DNA from: an uncultured Flavobacterium sp.
GTDB lineage: Bacteria > Bacteroidota > Bacteroidia > Flavobacteriales > Flavobacteriaceae
Length of the DNA stretch: 64,000 bases
Direction of reading: 5' to 3'
Assembly: GCA_943912855.1 (NCBI GenBank)
Contig: CALTVC010000014.1
Span: 29,770-93,769, forward strand
The translations under genes and the position numbers were made by a program. Each line of letters begins with the position of its first letter. The stretch's first letter is position 1. The notes under the pieces were generated by a model. It was not told the DNA's origin and made no database searches. It saw nothing but the letters and a program-made list of their open reading frames with translations. Positions 62,698 through 64,000 of the stretch are shown here, one piece after another.

Positions 62698-63840
62698 ATG
62701 AACATACGCACTAAGTTTCCGTACATAAAACAGCATATTTTCTCGTACATGACGGGATTGGCTCATCAGTATGATGCCATAAACCTGTCGCAGGGCTTCC
62801 CGAATTTTGAGCCTTCGCCAAAGTTATCGGCTTTGGTAACCGAAAGCCTGAAGCAAAACACGCATCAGTATGCTCCTATGCCGGGATTATTAGAATTGAG
62901 AGAGCAAATAGCATCGCTTGTAGATAAGAGTTTTGGTGTTATCGCCCATCCTGATTCTGAGATTACCATAGGTTGTGGTGCTACCGAACTTATTTTTGAT
63001 ACTATTGCCGCATTTGTTTGGCCCGGAGATGAAGTGATAATTATAGAGCCGGGGTACGATTGTTACCGCCCTGCCATAGATGCGGTAGGAGGGAAAGTGG
63101 TAGTGTATAAAATGAAAGCTCCCGATTTTAAGATAGACTGGGTAGCGTTTGCACAATGTATTTCTGAAAAAACACGTATTATATGTATAAGCAGCCCTAA
63201 TAATCCTACGGGTTCACTTATGAGTATGGACGATTTAGAGCAACTATACCAATTGGTAAAAGGAACAGATATTATAATAATGAGTGACGAAGTGTACGCG
63301 CACATGGTTTATGACGGTGCTGTTCATGTAACACCATTGCAACATCCGGGACTAAGAGAGCGTACTGTGGTGGTATATTCTTTTGGAAAAACACTTCATA
63401 TTACCGGATGGCGCGTAGGATATGCGATTGCACCTGCTGATTTAACTATCGAAATACGCAAAGTACACCAGAATGTAACTTTTAGCGTACCCCATGCATT
63501 ACAAAAAGCCATAGCTCTATACCTTAAAGAAAGTGATGAGTATTTAGGCTTGGGTAGTTTTTACCAAAGCAAAAGGGATTTGTTTACAGAATGTATGAAG
63601 GCTACTAAGCTTAAAGAGTTACCTACGTTTGGTTCATATTTTAGCCTCTATGACTATTCCAATGTTTCAGATGAGGGCGATTTAGCCTTTTGTGAACGTC
63701 TTGTAAAAGAATATGGGGTAGCGGCAGTACCTGTTTCCAGGCTTTATTCCGATTTTCAGGATGACAAACTGATACGTTTTTGCTTTGCCAAGACAGACGA
63801 TTTACTAATTGAAGCAACAAATAGGTTACTTAAATTATAA
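62698..63840 (+). CDS. Methionine aminotransferase-like PLP enzyme
   Basis: Class I/II aminotransferase of the YbdL/methionine aminotransferase group (380 aa from the ATG at 62698; an in-frame ATG at 62668 adds ten residues and is less likely). It has LSQGFPNFEPS near the N-terminus, the PLP-binding GCGATELIFDTIAAFVWPGDEVIIIEPGYDCY, SSPNNPTGSLMS, MSDEVYAHMVYDG and the PLP lysine in VVYSFGKTLHITGWRVGYA. YbdL-type enzymes transaminate methionine with glutamine-derived or 2-oxo acids in salvage. It stands alone, 37 bases from the preceding hairpin. Confidence 0.92.
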   Translation: MNIRTKFPYIKQHIFSYMTGLAHQYDAINLSQGFPNFEPSPKLSALVTESLKQNTHQYAPMPGLLELREQIASLVDKSFGVIAHPDSEITIGCGATELIFDTIAAFVWPGDEVIIIEPGYDCYRPAIDAVGGKVVVYKMKAPDFKIDWVAFAQCISEKTRIICISSPNNPTGSLMSMDDLEQLYQLVKGTDIIIMSDEVYAHMVYDGAVHVTPLQHPGLRERTVVVYSFGKTLHITGWRVGYAIAPADLTIEIRKVHQNVTFSVPHALQKAIALYLKESDEYLGLGSFYQSKRDLFTECMKATKLKELPTFGSYFSLYDYSNVSDEGDLAFCERLVKEYGVAAVPVSRLYSDFQDDKLIRFCFAKTDDLLIEATNRLLKL

Positions 63841-63940
63841 ATAAGCTTTTTTCTCTAAAAAACTTCCTTCTCCAATCTCCGTTCATACAGCTAGTTACGA
63901 TTTAATATTAAATAATCTGCAAAAAACGATTAAAAAACAG

Positions 63941-63970
63941 TTGTGGAAGTAAAAAAGAGTTGTAGTTTTG
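63941..63970 (+). promoter_or_regulatory. Strong promoter, probably of an rRNA operon
   Basis: TTG at 63941-63943, a 19-base spacer, then TAGTTTTG (63963-63970), an exact TAnnTTTG with ideal spacing. No open frame starts before the edge. The GTTCTTTTGA at 63990-63999 resembles the boxA antitermination element of rRNA leaders. Inference: a 16S rRNA gene lies just past 64000. Confidence 0.55.
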
Positions 63971-64000
63971 CACCCGCAATCAGCGACAAGTTCTTTTGAA

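Noticed and set aside
1..64000. CRISPR arrays, tRNA genes, insertion sequences and prophage genes
   Set aside because: No regularly spaced direct repeats, cloverleaf-like sequences, transposases, integrases or phage structural genes were seen on either strand by reading; a short tRNA could still be missed without a covariance search.

Overview
The window looks like chromosomal DNA of a flavobacterium (Bacteroidota, probably Flavobacterium or a close relative). The evidence is a SusC/SusD pair, secreted enzymes ending in type IX secretion (T9SS) sorting domains, promoters of the Bacteroidota form TTTG-N18-20-TAnnTTTG, and starts without Shine-Dalgarno sequences. No phage, insertion sequence, CRISPR array or tRNA was seen. 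The last 60 bases look like the promoter and leader of an rRNA operon that starts just beyond the window.

Positions 1-33000 form one large pectin-use locus. A catabolic operon (81-9436) encodes a hexuronate transporter and all enzymes that take galacturonate (UxaC, UxaB, UxaA) and the unsaturated uronate product of pectin lyases (KduI, KduD) to 2-keto-3-deoxygluconate, and then through KdgK and KdgA to pyruvate and glyceraldehyde 3-phosphate. A convergent LacI-type regulator follows. Next come a GH28 lipoprotein with SusC/SusD, a GH105-GH43-PL10 operon, a T9SS pectin methylesterase, two PL1 pectate lyases (one on the minus strand), and two secreted T9SS proteins with no recognised catalytic domain. 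Six intergenic copies of a near-palindrome centred on AATCGATT, plus one intragenic copy, tie these genes into one likely LacI regulon. At four promoters the site sits directly behind the -7 element.

Positions 33000-43100 are ordinary: mazG, a secreted protein of unknown role, an ABC-2 exporter, a BamA-like outer-membrane protein, and a minus-strand operon (ankyrin protein, DUF2271 protein, PepSY/flavodoxin-type reductase) that looks like a cell-envelope electron-transfer system.

Positions 43200-54011 hold a Kdp potassium-uptake system of unusual design: kdpF (25 aa), kdpA, kdpB, kdpC, an OmpL-like porin, a KdpD sensor domain without a kinase, and a separate PAS histidine kinase. Upstream lies an NtrC-type, sigma-54-dependent response regulator in place of KdpE. 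A small unknown protein precedes kdpF, and a near-consensus sigma-54 promoter lies in front of it. Palindromic REP-like sequences flank and interrupt the operon.

Positions 54068-63840 carry a universal stress protein, ychF, and a second LacI regulon. This has a regulator, fructokinase, sugar permease, LamB-like porin and a D-tagatose/D-psicose 3-epimerase-family enzyme, with three AAACGTTT palindromes. It is best read as uptake of a rare ketohexose, epimerisation to fructose and phosphorylation. A coiled-coil secreted protein and a methionine aminotransferase follow.
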